Shown in pieces: positions 10,537-21,266 of a stretch of DNA of 64,000 nt. How positions within the stretch are numbered: position 1 is the first letter of the stretch; each line of letters starts with the position of its first letter. Location: contig NW_003314361.1 in NCBI RefSeq assembly GCF_000143415.4, positions 318,653-382,652 on the forward strand, read 5' to 3'. The stretch comes from Selaginella moellendorffii. Taxonomy: Eukaryota; Streptophyta; Lycopodiopsida; Selaginellales; Selaginellaceae. The translations under genes were made by a program, and so were the position numbers. The notes beneath the pieces are model-generated. The model was not told the DNA's origin, ran no database searches, and worked only from the letters and a program-made list of their open reading frames with translations.

Positions 10537-11398
10537 CTAGGGCACCGAAAAACCCAAAACCCAAAGCTTAGGGAACGGAGAATATTCTAAAATGATGCCT
10601 CCTTTAATGCTAACGTTGCATGTGGCATTCTATCTTAGGGCTTATGAATTGACCGATTAAAGAATTGACAATGTTTAAAGCATCTATTTGCTTCTCTATG
10701 GCAGACACCCTCGTTTTCTAAAAGGAAGCCCTTTCTCTGTGTCAAACATATCATACGCATTTGGACGTGCGAACAAGGCCAATGTCACCCACGAATTGGC
10801 CCTCCAACAACAATTCAATGGCTCCTTTTTCTAGAACATCACAAAAAACAATCCCGGAATTAGGGCACACATAAACCATGGAAGGATGGGCGATTAGAAT
10901 ATATTTCGTATGGTATGGTACCTTGCAAAGAAAAAATTATATGCCCAGTGGGTCCGCTGGGATCTTATTTGCTGCGTTCTTTTACATGGTTCTATATCTC
11001 TCTCGCCTTCTTTCTCTTCTTTTCGAGCGCCAAGTTCGAATCACCAACGTGCACCAAAAACATCAAATCATTCGAATTACACACTCCTGCCAAAGTGGAC
11101 TTGGTCTCATCTGTCCACGTGGACGGCCGCGATGCAGCCACGTTTCATTACCCGATGCTGGGAGCTAGGGTTCTTGGCGAGGAGGAGCCACGCAGCAGCG
11201 GGCGCAAGGCGTTGAGTGGGAGGAGGAATCGCGCAGCTAGCTCGGGATGTTTAGATTCATGCGCGGCTTCACTTGGAAGGGCCGGCCGCCTTCAATCGCC
11301 GGGAGAATGCGGCTCTAGGAGGCGAGCGAGCGAGCAGTGGTAGATTATGGATTTGGAGCGAGAGTGAGCGCTTGCACAGGTGCCCGCGCGCTGCGTTG
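10537..11398. other. Divergent intergenic region between PPR and kinase genes
   Basis: No gene is seen. It must hold promoters for the minus-strand P-class PPR and the plus-strand kinase. A frame open from 11273 leads into the kinase start and could be 5' UTR or an N-terminal extension. Confidence 0.5.
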
Positions 11399-12975
11399 AT
11401 GGCTTCGGAGGATGACAGGTATTTCTCGCGGAAGGAGCTGGCAAAGGGATCCCGTGTGCTTCCAGAGATTGACGAGAGCTACCTCTCTATCTCAGTGGAC
11501 AGGCTTGATGGAGGAGCTCCCTGCAAGCTAGATGTGGATGAGAGATGGATCATCGATCCCAGGATGCTGCTGGTTGGCTCCAAGCTCGGAGAGGGTGCTC
11601 ACGGGAAGGTGTACGAAGGAAAGTGAGTAGAAATTTTTGGAGGAGTCGTGACACACACCAATTTATGAATTTTTTTCCTCCTTTCTCCAGGTACCGAGAT
11701 CTCAGTGTTGCAGTGAAAATCATCCAGGTGGGTGATACGCCAGAGGACGTTGCTAAAGCAAGGTCGAGATTCGTGAGAGAAGTGGCCATGCTTTCGAAAG
11801 TACAGCACAAAAATCTTGTCAAGGTATTAACTCCGGTTTTGGAAGCTTGTGTTTTGATTCCCATCCTTCACAGTTTATCGGTGCCTGTGAGGAGCCCATG
11901 GTTTTGGTAACCGAGCTACTCAGTGGGAATTCTCTTCGGAAGTATCTCGTGAATTTGCGACCACACCGGATGGAGCTGGAACAAGCTATCACGTTTGCAC
12001 TGGAGATCGCCCAAGTCATGGACTGTCTACATGCGAATGGAATCATTCACAGGGATTTAAAACCGGGTAAAGTTTCTCTCACTGCGTGCTTGCTCGCAGA
12101 ATGACTGACTCTTCTCCTCCACTCCCAGATAACTTGCTCCTTACGGCGGATCAAAAGTCTGTAAAACTTGCGGACTTTGGACTGGCCCGAGAAGAAAGTG
12201 TTACAGAAATGATGACTGCAGAGACAGGGACGTATCGCTGGATGGCTCCAGAGGTGAGATATGCTCTTATCCATAATCTTCCATTTTGTGCTAAAACAAA
12301 ACCTTCTCTTTTACTCCCTCGCAGCTCTACAGCACGGTGACGCTAAGAAACGGCGAAAAGAAGCATTATAATCAAAAGGTGGACGTCTACAGCTTTGCCA
12401 TCGTGTTGTGGGAGCTGCTGACCAACCGGATGCCTTTCGAAGGCATGTCCAATCTTCAAGCCGCGTATGCGGCGGCTTTCAAGGTACTTACAATACTTTT
12501 CTCTTCACTTTCCTTTCTCTCTTTTCTAGAGTCTGCTCGCTTGTCAACGTCTCATAAAAAATGCTTTTTTGCGGTTTCCTAGAACGTCAGGCCGAGCCAT
12601 CCCGAGTCCGAGAAGCTACCCGAGGAGCTAGTGTTCATCCTACAGTCGTGCTGGGCTGAAGATCCGAGTGTGAGGCCTAATTTTGCTCAGGTGGTGAGGA
12701 TGCTGACGGCATTCCTCTTCTCGCTACCAGGTCCACAAAGGGCTCCTCCCAAGCAGATCATCGTCTCCAAGAACTTTGGAGGGAAGGATCTATCGCCCAG
12801 TCCCAGCCCCAGCCCCGGAGGCTCCAATTCCACTTCCAGGATGGAGACGCCCATGTCCGCTGCTGGATCATCCTCCTCGGTGGCTGGAAATGGGAGCCTG
12901 TCCACCAAGCACAGCAGGCTCTTCCAGTGCTTTGGCCAGTGTTTTTTGTCAGGAGCTCCCGGAAGCTTGCACTAA
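11399..12975 (+). CDS. Raf-like (group C) Ser/Thr protein kinase, 408 aa (6 exons)
   Basis: Exons are 11399-11622, 11691-11823, 11874-12066, 12129-12253, 12325-12483 and 12583-12975; all junctions are GT-AG and the phases close to 409 codons. The kinase domain has a glycine loop ([11 protein letters not shown]), VAVKII lysine, HRDLKPDN catalytic loop, DFG in [19 protein letters not shown] and [14 protein letters not shown], the pattern of plant Raf-like MAPKKKs of the ATN1-like C group. The tail is Ser/Pro-rich with a PSPSPSPG repeat. The chosen ATG, 11399, gives a short N-terminus typical of this subgroup; an in-frame ATG at 11273 could extend it by 42 residues. It probably phosphorylates cytosolic signalling partners; the substrate is unknown. 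Confidence 0.92.
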
Positions 12976-13125
12976 AAAGTTCTATAGATCTCTTTTAACT
13001 CAGCCTCGCTGTGCCTTGGAGCGAGCAAGGCATTTGTATATATCAAGGCAAACACAGGCTCTTTTCGATCCATGGAATGGAAGAATTAAAAGAAAAGGGA
13101 GAGGGGAGAGGACTGAGGCCAGAAA

Positions 13126-15262
13126 ATGGAAATGAGAGCCTCTAGTTTGCCCCGAGCAAAGTTTGCCACTGGAGGCAAGATCGACGCCAAGATGCCTACC
13201 TCCTTACGAGTGGAGGGCGCTGGAGATGTCGCCCTCCCTCTCTCCAGGGATGGTTTCCTCAAGCTCCAGGCCATGTCGCAGCGCAAGCACCCTATGGAAA
13301 CAGTGTACGCCATGCATGGCAAGTTGAAGCGTCCAAGGTGAGCTGCCCACAAATCCCAGACTTTTTCTCAAAGGTGGTGCCCAACCTGGCCATTCCGGTG
13401 GCGATAATCAACACCGATTCCTTGATGCCGGATGTGAGACTGTACAAGCTGCTGCTGCATGAGAAAGGTGGCCACTTGCAGTTTCACAGGGATACTGAAA
13501 AGGAGGATGGCATGTTTGGGACGATGATCTTGCAGCTCCCCACGGAAGGGTAAGCTGGAAGTTCGCCGTGGAAAGAAGATGCTAGCTTTCGATTTCTCAG
13601 GTGCTTCTAGCTCGAGCACGGGCTATTTCCAGAGTGCGTTCTTCTGCGATTGTGAACAGGCTCTGTCTCGTGTTTAATCTGGTGAGGTCGAGCAACCAAA
13701 AGGTTTTTCAGATGGATTATTTGAAGCTTCCGTGTCTGCCATTGGGACTGTCCAAAAGCTTCTCAAAGAATGGACAGCCATTGAAAAGGAGCCATATCTT
13801 TTGATCCCACTGGGACACAAATACTGGGGTACAAGCCTAAGTTCCGCCGGACTCAAGGGACACGACCGAGTTGTGGCAGCACTTGTGTTGAGTTGCACGG
13901 ACTTTTTGGATCTCTGCAGGCTCGGGCGAGTTACTTCTTCGTCCGCTATGAAGTAGATAGACTGATCATTGGCGATCAAGAAATCGAGGATTTCGACTTG
14001 ATAGTTGAGTTGGAGAGCGTTATAAGACGTGCAGCAGATTATGCGATAAGCCAGATGAAACATACTATCATGGAGGCTGGTGCGTCACCATCTACTATAC
14101 CGCTTCTTTGATGGTGTGGCCAAAGGATCAGAGAGCAGACATGCTGTGCAAGATAGATGTTGTAGCGAACTGGATCGAGGAAAAGCTCAAATCGGAGCCG
14201 AAAGCAAACGAGGAAGGACTTAATGCACTTCATCGTAGAAAGGCTCCCCCGTGAGAAATCTTCTTATAAGGATCATCCTCTGCTGGAGCTTTGCCTGAGG
14301 CATGATTTTCGCGAAGAAGCCTTCCTGATCATGACGAAGTGTGGGGTGTTGTTTATGGCAAAAGGAGAACGGAAGCCCTGGAAACAATGGTTGCCATGAT
14401 ACAGAAATATGAATGCTACAAAAACTTGATTGAGCTTTTGTTGGAAGCGATGGTCACAAATAACTATGAATGGGATGAAATGATTTTCCGCTTTGCAAGC
14501 CATCTACGAGCCAATGGCTTCCAAAACAAGGTTGATGAGCAACAGGACAGTGATCAGTTCGCTGCGTTGTTGGGGCTTGAAGAGGAGACATGGCATGCTT
14601 TGAAGGCTGCCACGCCACAGAATACAAGCCCGGAGTGTTTGGCTATGGTGGCGAAGGAGTGGGGACTCGAGAAAAGTCGTCCTCACCTCCAAGAGTTTTG
14701 GGACAAGAGCTCTAAAGTTATGAAGAGGAGAGATTTCTTGAAAAAGCTAGCGAGATTTGGTGTGGAGCTCGAGTGCCAAGGGTGTCACGATGCTGCACTG
14801 ATCTTTGCAAACAAGGAGATCTTCAAAGATGTCACCCTGAAAGAGTTATGACGTGAAACACGTCCCTTAGAATATGCGGATGGTCTGTGTGTGCTGCTCT
14901 TGACAAGGGATGACAAGTTCCATGAAGATTTGAGAAATAAGGCCAGCATAGCGATAGTCAAAATCACGAGAAGAGCAGCCGAGTTGTTTGAATTGAAAGA
15001 GGATGAAAGGTGACGCAGCTCTTCTCGGAAATGCTGTTAAAATATGGGTGTTGGAGACTGCGTTTTCGATAAACTTGTGAGAGTTCATTGTCTAGATAAG
15101 GAACTGGCTGAAAGTCTAGTGGAGAAATCCAAGGCGTGGGATGGTGATTCCAGGGATAAGTTTGGAGAGGTGGTAGAGGCCACAGTTCACTATTTCTTAA
15201 CGGAAGAAGTGAGTTATGAAGATGAGAAAAGCAACTCAAGGAGAGAGCGTGTTGTAATTTGA
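13126..15262 (+). pseudogene. 2OG-Fe(II) oxygenase gene, broken by several frameshifts and stops
   Basis: Recognisable pieces in order: SLRVEGAGDVALPLSRDGF (13.2 kb); YKLLLHEKGGHLQFHRDTEK (13.45 kb), where HRD supplies the Fe-binding His and Asp; GMFGTMILQLPTEG; and in another frame KLEVRRGKKMLAFDFSG and FFCDCE fused to RLCLVFNLVRSSNQ. A C-terminal region follows (GHKYWGTSLSSAGLKG, FASHLRANGFQ, LKKLARFGVELECQGC) with stops or shifts near 13.34, 13.66, 13.95, 14.11 and 14.25 kb. Such long proteins with an N-terminal 2OG domain and a large extra region occur in fungi, algae and early land plants (family knowledge). Some breaks might be introns, but several lack GT-AG solutions and at least one looks like a deletion. 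Functional expression is unlikely. Confidence 0.6.
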
Positions 15263-15481
15263 CAAGGTTTTGGAGTTCTTGGAGATGCTTCGCAAGCTCT
15301 TGAAAAGAACAGGCTTGAGTTCTTCGATCAAAGCTCTGAGTTAAAACTTTGGTAGTAAAACGAGATGATTCCAGCGCTTTAAAGAGTTATTTTTTCTATT
15401 TGATGCCCTGTTTTTAGGGTTCTTGAGAAACAGGAGCTAGGGTTCCTGGGCGCTCTGTTCGATCGACGACCAGGCGCGGGA

Positions 15482-16825
15482 ATGGCGAGAATGCGTTTCC
15501 CCAGAGTAGGTCTTAGCATCCCGCTGCTGCTGCTGCTGCTGCTGCTCGCCGTGGGATGCAGGGCGGAGATCCGCAATGTGGGGATCAAGGCAGACTCGCG
15601 GCCACTGATCGTGTTCGAGAGGTTTGGCTTCGGCGGCCGAGGTAGGGTAGAGATTTCGGCGTCGGATCTGTCGCTGCATTCCACATCCAGCAAGGAGACT
15701 TCGCCGCCGGATCTGGCACAGATGGGCTTCTTCCTCACCACGGAAGCGGATCTCGTCCAGGTGCTCCTCGATGCGGAGCGTCACGCCAGCGATTTCTGCG
15801 TCCTCAAGAACAGCCAGAGCCAAGTGAGGGTCTTGTTCTTGCTCAACCAAGTCAAGAGCAACTACACCAACGTCTTCGACGTGGCCGACACCAACGAGTA
15901 TGGATTGTTCTTCGCGAATTGCCAGCCCCACATCCGGGTCTCCATGAAGGTGAGAACTTCCATGTACAACGTCGACGCGAATGGGAGGAAGAACTTCTTG
16001 CCGTTTGGACAGACCGAGCTCCCGGCTCTCTACTCGATCTTCGCGCTGGGATACATGGTGGTACTCGGGCTCTGGGGATATGTCTGCTACAAGCAAAAGC
16101 CCAACGTCCACAAGGTTCACGTCCTCATGCTCGTCCTGGTGGTGCTCAAGGCCGTGAATCTCCTCGCCGAGGCAGTGGATCTAGAGTTTACCAAGAAGAC
16201 TGGAACCCCGCACGGCTGGGACGTGGTCTTCTACCTCTTTAGCTTCCTGCGGGGGGTGATGGTGTTCACTGTGATCATCCTCATCGGGACGGGGTGGTCG
16301 ATCCTCAAGCCTTTCCTCCAGGAGAACGAGAAGAAGGTGCTGATGATCGTCATACCGCTCCAGGTGCTGGCCAACATCGCCGCCATCGTGATCGACGAGA
16401 CGGGGCCGTCGACCAGGGACTGGATCACCTGGAAGCAGCTCCTCCTGCTGGTGGACATCGTGTGCTGCTGCGCCGTGCTCTTCCCGATTGTCTGGTCGAT
16501 CAAGCACCTCCGGCAGGCGTCGAGGAGCGACGGCAAAGCCGCCAGGACGCTCGTCAAGCTCACGCTCTTCAGGCAGTTCTACATCCTCGTCGTGAGCTAC
16601 ATCTACTTCACTCGGATCGTGGTGTTTGCGCTCACGGCTGCGAGTGATTTCAAGTACCGATGGATGGCAGCGTGCGCGAGAGAGGCTGCCACGCTCGCCT
16701 TCTACATCTTCACGGGGTACAAGTTTAGACCCGCGGAGCGCAATCCTTACATCTCTCTCGAGGAGGAGGAAGACGAGGAAGAAGCCCTTCAAGAGGCGCT
16801 CAAGGACGACGATTTCGAGCTCTAG
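15482..16825 (+). CDS. GOST-type seven-transmembrane protein (GPR107/CAND6-7-like), 447 aa
   Basis: This single-exon gene starts with an N-terminal signal peptide whose hydrophobic core is a polyleucine run encoded by CTG repeats (15521-15546). A lumenal or extracellular domain of about 145 residues follows, then seven hydrophobic helices starting near residue 175 (ALYSIFALGYMVVLGLWGY) and ending near 415. The tail is strongly acidic (EEEEDEEEALQEALKDDD). Landmarks include NYTNVFDVADTNEYGLFF, AVDLEFTKKTGTPHGWDVVF and LFRQFYILVVSYIYFTR. The family (lung 7TM receptor / GOST) includes animal GPR107/108 and Arabidopsis CAND proteins, which sit in the Golgi/endosome or plasma membrane and are proposed trafficking or G-protein-linked receptors. 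It converges on the GDPD gene with only 87 bp between stops. Confidence 0.93.
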   Translation: MARMRFPRVGLSIPLLLLLLLLAVGCRAEIRNVGIKADSRPLIVFERFGFGGRGRVEISASDLSLHSTSSKETSPPDLAQMGFFLTTEADLVQVLLDAERHASDFCVLKNSQSQVRVLFLLNQVKSNYTNVFDVADTNEYGLFFANCQPHIRVSMKVRTSMYNVDANGRKNFLPFGQTELPALYSIFALGYMVVLGLWGYVCYKQKPNVHKVHVLMLVLVVLKAVNLLAEAVDLEFTKKTGTPHGWDVVFYLFSFLRGVMVFTVIILIGTGWSILKPFLQENEKKVLMIVIPLQVLANIAAIVIDETGPSTRDWITWKQLLLLVDIVCCCAVLFPIVWSIKHLRQASRSDGKAARTLVKLTLFRQFYILVVSYIYFTRIVVFALTAASDFKYRWMAACAREAATLAFYIFTGYKFRPAERNPYISLEEEEDEEEALQEALKDDDFEL

Positions 16826-16912
16826 AAAAGCTTTTGAGCAGTGAGCCAGTGCCGGGATGTATAGATGTTTCTTTTTTTCCAGGATTTTCAAAGAAACTCT
16901 TTTTTAATACTT

Positions 16913-18122
16913 TCATTTCAAGTAGTGCGATAGAGTTGCCGGGTGATCAGCGAGTATGATATCAGCATGGACTTTTCTTATGAAGTAATCGAATTCTTGC
17001 TCGGGGTCCGCCGCGAAATCCCTGGCCATGAACTGTGCCTCGTTGCTGAAAGTGGCTGTCTGGACGAGCAAATCTCTTACGTGAGCTCTCTCCACAAAAT
17101 CGGTCGCGGGTAAGTTCTTGTGGCTCGAATCCATCGGCACGATCAAAAACTTCTTGGTGGAGAGAGCGGTCACGTAGTTGGCGATGAAATCCAGAAACTC
17201 GTCGGTGTAGTAGTGGGAGTATGGCAGCTTTGTGTCTTGGGCGAGAGCGTCCGCGGGTCCAAGAGCGAAAATCTTTGGCGATTTGGTTTTGTTGGCAATG
17301 TGGAGAATCGAGGTTGGCGCAAAGGTTTGGATGAACACTGGCTGCTTCAACCATTTCTGCGAGTTGTATGGATCGTTGTAGCCATACTTGAGTAGAGTTT
17401 TCACAAACCTGTCCTCGAATAGTTCTCCACCCGGCCATTTCACCTTATTGTTTGATCGATCAGTCAGTGATTTCTAATTCTATAGTTTAAACAATCTAGG
17501 AAGGAAAACTTACGTGCTTGTTGATGAAAAACGGGCTCTTAATCTCGGGATCTATTCCAACGACACGATCAGCTTCCAGAGCTACAGCGATATACTCCTC
17601 GAAAGTTGGAATTTCAAACAGACCTTTAACGAAAGATTGGTCATGAAATTTGGATCATAGGAACATTGCAAAGTTACCATTGTACGATTGATCTCTGAAA
17701 TCATACCGCTGACGAAGCCGCAACGTCTTGATCTCCTGAAGAGTAAAATCCACCGCGAAGAACCCAGTAACGTTAACACCCTCGTCCACGTACATAGCTT
17801 TCTTGTGTGCAAACTCCGGATGCTGGGCGACATCCGTGACAGCGTCCAAGGTGGTGTCGTGCATGCAGATCAGCACTCCATCCCTGGTCGATCCAATGTC
17901 GGTCTCGATGAAATCGGCCCCATTTTCGATGGCCCGCTTGAAAGCGGCGATCGAGGACTCGGGGAACTCACCATTGGCTCCGCGGTGAGCGACGTTATAG
18001 GGGCCGTGGGACTTGAATCGCGGCTTCGCTGGTGGCTTGATCAGTCGGCCCTCAAGGATGTGGAAGGAGTTTGCTAGCAGCAGAAGCAGCGTCGTGGAGA
18101 GGAACAAGACCGAAGCAGCCAT
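16913..18122 (-). CDS. GDPD: Glycerophosphodiester phosphodiesterase (GDPD5/6-like), 361 aa (3 exons)
   Basis: Exons are 18122-17678, 17623-17514 and 17443-16913; introns of 54 and 70 bp are GT-AG and the phases sum to 362 codons. The N-terminal hydrophobic segment (VLFLSTTLLLLLANSF) is a signal peptide, pointing to the secretory route, wall or vacuole. Catalytic GDPD elements follow: NVAHRGANGEFPESS, the metal-binding pair in FIETDIGSTRDGV, and ICMHDTTLD. Later come GIDPEIKSPFF and QTFAPTSILHIANKTK. The enzyme hydrolyses glycerophosphodiesters to sn-glycerol-3-phosphate and an alcohol and in plants helps phosphate recycling. Nothing looks broken. Confidence 0.93.
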
Positions 18123-18531
18123 TAGAAGAATTATGGATCTAGAATTGGAAGAATTATATCCATGATATTGGCCATATTTGGCCCAGCTCCAATTCTAGAT
18201 TATCTGAATTGCTAGAAAGCCTTGGACAAGATTGAAACATTTTTTCTGATTGCAGCTCCTAACCCTTGAACCATGGGAAGAAAGGTTGTAAGAATTAAAA
18301 CTATAAATTTCTCAAGAATGTATTTTAAAACAGAATGAAGTCTTTTTTTATACATTAACGGTTATTTTTTTCCTCCTTTTAAACGGTTATATAACTTTAC
18401 ATAGAATCTTATTTCAAATTTAATAATTTTAAAATTCTGACAAACCTTGTCATGTCACCATCTTTCCGTTGAAAAAGAAGAACGTTGCATATTGAAATAT
18501 AGGTCCAATTTACGAGTGGAAAAATTAATGT
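18123..18531. other. AT-rich spacer upstream of GDPD
   Basis: No gene is seen. It should contain the GDPD promoter (minus strand) and upstream sequence of tRNA-Cys. Confidence 0.5.
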
Positions 18532-18603
18532 GGAGGTATAGCTCAGTGGTAGAGCAATCGGCTGCAGTCCGATAGGTCACCGGTTCGATCCCGGTTGCCT
18601 CCT
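18532..18603 (+). tRNA. tRNA-Cys (anticodon GCA)
   Basis: The acceptor stem GGAGGTA pairs with TGCCTCC, followed by discriminator T, the expected Cys identity base. Anticodon stem ATCGG/CCGAT encloses loop CTGCAGT, anticodon GCA at 18564-18566. T-arm is ACCGG-TTCGATC-CCGGT. A Pol III terminator, TTTT, begins at the discriminator (18603-18606). No intron. Confidence 0.96.
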
Positions 18604-18641
18604 TTTAACTTTCCCGGTTTCCATTTTGGTTTGTATTTTTC

Positions 18642-20423
18642 CTACTCTTTGCTTCTGAAGATGTCCGCTAGCAAAACGTACGGCCCCGATGAGGAACAAG
18701 CTTCCAAGCTCGCCAACTTTTCCATGGCGCGGGCTCCTCTCTCGTGCTCCCCATGCATCTTGCACGAGCTAATCAAGCTCGTGTACGCACCAGGGAATGG
18801 CTCAAACGGCATCGCGTCGATGAGATCCTCGGCCTTGTCCAGCAATCCCATCTTCGCGAAACCGTCCGCAATGCAGCAGAATTGCTCCACTCCGGGATAA
18901 ATCCCGCGCTCGCCAAAGCTTATCACGTAATCCCCGACTCGTTTCATCGTGCCCGAGTTGCTACAAGCGACGAGCACGGCCATCAGAGTTACCTCGTCGG
19001 GAACCAGCCCCTGGAGCTCCATTCTGTGGTAAAGCTCCAATCCTCTCTTTGCTTGGGAGCCACTGTAGGAAAAGGCCGCCACCATGGTCGACCAAGTTAC
19101 CGTGTTGGTCTCGGGGGCTACCTCGAAGAGATTGGCTGCCTCGTCTAGCCTACCGTGGTAAGCGTAAGTTTGCACCATGGACGACCAGGTAACCACGTCG
19201 TGCTGGGCTGCCTTGTCGAAGGTTTGCTTGGCCCTGTCCAGGCATTCATTCTGAGCGTAAGCCATGAGCATGCAATTCCACGAGACTGGAGTTCGATGAG
19301 GCATCTCATCAAACAACCGCTTCGATTCGACGAGCTTTCCATTGGTGCCAAAACGTAGTAACAGGTCGGTGTAAGTCACGGCGCTTCTTCCAGGCATTCT
19401 TTCAAAGAGATGGTTCGCGGTGTCAAAATGCCCATTTGAGGCATAAGCTTGTACAATAGCATTCCACGAGCACAGATTTCTGTGGGGAGTATTCTTAAAG
19501 ACAAATGATGCCGAGACTAAGTCTTCCTTTTGTGAGTACGCGCCTATAAGTGTGTTCCAAGCACTGGGATCTTCGGTGTAAAATCTCTCTAGCATGTTTA
19601 TCGCATCATCTAGATACCCATTCCGGGCATATGCTGATATTAAAGAACCCCAAGAATAAGAATCTATAGAAGGCATTCCAGAAAAGAGATCTAGAGCTTG
19701 TGCTAACAAACCATTACTACCAAAACCAACAAGCATTATATTGCAAGAGATTAGATTTATCAAAGGCATCAAAGCAAACATCACTACTGCCTGCTCCATA
19801 TGCCCATTCTGGGCATATCCGGCTATCAAAAAAGTCCACGTCAGATCGTTTCTAGCCGGGGATTGATCGAACAAAGCTCGGGCAGTGTGTTGCTGGCCGA
19901 CCTGTGAGTAGCCATTTATCACAGCGTTCCACGACACGGCGCTCTTCTCGGGGATGGAATGGAACGCTCGCATCGCGTGGTCGAGGGATCCCACCTGGGC
20001 GAATCCCGAGACGATAGTAGTGAAGGAGAAGATGCTCCAGTACGGCATTCTCTCGAAAATCTTCCGCGAATCGTCCATGAGCTCCTGCTGGGCGAAGGCC
20101 TGGAGGATCGAATTCCACGAGACAATGTCCCTGTGTGGCATCCCGCGGAAGAAGAAGGCCGCGCAGGCCTCGAATTGCGCTGCCTCGGAGAATGCCTGCA
20201 AGAGGATGTTGGAGGAGAAGACATTGGGGTCTGGATTCGCGGCGTAGACGGCCTCGGCATCGCCCAAGCTCCCACATTTGCCATACATGTAAACGATCAT
20301 GTTGGAGAGGTATCGATTCGGCCAGTAGCTGGTCTCCAGGATCCGCTCGTGGATCCTCCTGGCGTGAGCCAAATCCCTGGCCTCGCGGCAGAGACGAGAA
20401 AGCGTCTCGATCGCCCTGTTCAT
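18642..20423 (-). CDS. PLS-class PPR protein, 593 aa
   Basis: An intronless ORF from ATG 20423 to a stop at 18642. The N-terminus has the usual LCREARDLAHARRIHERI capture motif and MYGKCGSLGDAEAVY. About 13 short PPR units follow (IVSWNSILQAFAQQELMD, AVSWNAVINGYSQVG, DLTWTFLIAGYAQNG). The C-terminus has FCCIADGFAKMGLLDKAEDL and a short E-like PYVLLADIF, then ends with no DYW domain. It probably binds organelle RNA. Its stop is only 39 bp from tRNA-Cys on the opposite strand. A broken inverted copy, including about 110 bp of the 5' flank, lies at 28.43-29.87 kb. Confidence 0.93.
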   Translation of the reverse strand: MNRAIETLSRLCREARDLAHARRIHERILETSYWPNRYLSNMIVYMYGKCGSLGDAEAVYAANPDPNVFSSNILLQAFSEAAQFEACAAFFFRGMPHRDIVSWNSILQAFAQQELMDDSRKIFERMPYWSIFSFTTIVSGFAQVGSLDHAMRAFHSIPEKSAVSWNAVINGYSQVGQQHTARALFDQSPARNDLTWTFLIAGYAQNGHMEQAVVMFALMPLINLISCNIMLVGFGSNGLLAQALDLFSGMPSIDSYSWGSLISAYARNGYLDDAINMLERFYTEDPSAWNTLIGAYSQKEDLVSASFVFKNTPHRNLCSWNAIVQAYASNGHFDTANHLFERMPGRSAVTYTDLLLRFGTNGKLVESKRLFDEMPHRTPVSWNCMLMAYAQNECLDRAKQTFDKAAQHDVVTWSSMVQTYAYHGRLDEAANLFEVAPETNTVTWSTMVAAFSYSGSQAKRGLELYHRMELQGLVPDEVTLMAVLVACSNSGTMKRVGDYVISFGERGIYPGVEQFCCIADGFAKMGLLDKAEDLIDAMPFEPFPGAYTSLISSCKMHGEHERGARAMEKLASLEACSSSGPYVLLADIFRSKE

Positions 20424-20869
20424 GGATGTCGTCCACGTGGACAGTCAGATGGATTCTAAATCTTCCTTTGCATTCCAAATCAAATCAGAGGTGCTGAAAT
20501 TATATTTTATAATCTCCCAGTGTTCATGGCTTTGTGATTATAGCATGCATGCTGCATTGTTCTATTGAACTTTTGTGGACATGAAAAAATGAATAGAAAT
20601 CAAAATTGAAAGAGATATTGATATATGCTAACAATTATAGTCATTGTGAACATTGTTCCTCTTATGAAAATTATAATGAAAATCTACATACCTCAATTAT
20701 ACAAGCACTTATCTCCTTAGTGTCAAAGTGTTATAATTTTGAACAATATTATAGATAATTTTGTCAATTATGTTTATTAGTATACTGTGATAAATTTTGT
20801 TTCATTCCTCAGGTAAGCAACAATAACATGTGTCTGTGTAATGTTTTTAAGTCGTGCAGGGTATTCTGA

Positions 20870-20985
20870 TACATGGGCTTTCAGGTATTGGCAAGACTCA
20901 TATTGCAAGGGCAATGGCAAGGGAACTTCAGCTCCCATTCATATTTGCCTCATACTCAAGTTTAACAACAAACTTCTAGAAATTT
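20870..20985 (+). pseudogene. Short AAA+ ATPase (FtsH-like) fragment
   Basis: One frame reads GLSGIGKTHIARAMARELQL, then PFIFAS, before stops. This matches the Walker A neighbourhood of FtsH/FtsHi proteases (normally GPPGTGKT...ARA/T...LPF...AS). The GIGKT core keeps the Walker lysine but the leading prolines are lost. It is about one exon long and flanked by unrelated AT-rich sequence, so it looks like a captured or left-over gene fragment. Confidence 0.4.
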
Positions 20986-21083
20986 TGGAGTTGTGATATC
21001 TAAGTGTATGATTATGACTTTAATCTCAAATCCTAGCACTTTTTAGGGACAATCAAAGTTGCCTCTCACCTTAACCAATGTAA

Positions 21084-21266
21084 GTGTATTGAATATGGAA
21101 AAAGAATGTAAAAACATGAGTATCAAGTATCCCCAAAATAATAGTTTATATACAAGAGTGAGTGGTCCAGATTGAAACCAATTGAATGGGTACCAAAATC
21201 CCATTATGCTAATATTAGCATACAACATCGTAACTATACACTTGGATTTATATATATAAAATATCA
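21084..21266 (-). repeat. LTR-like fragment related to the LTR at 58.55-58.72 kb
   Basis: Shared landmarks in the same order with 58547-58722: GAATATGGAAA, a TATATACA stretch, CAGATTGAAACCAAT, TACCAAAATCCCA, CTAATATTAG and CACTTGG, ending in a TATATCA-like end. The copy here is more AT-rich. No matching target duplication is visible, so I call it an old solo-LTR remnant. Confidence 0.6.

Noticed and set aside
15437-16891. Long minus-strand frames opposite the GOST receptor
   Set aside because: Shadows of a clear membrane-protein gene; they lack any family motif.
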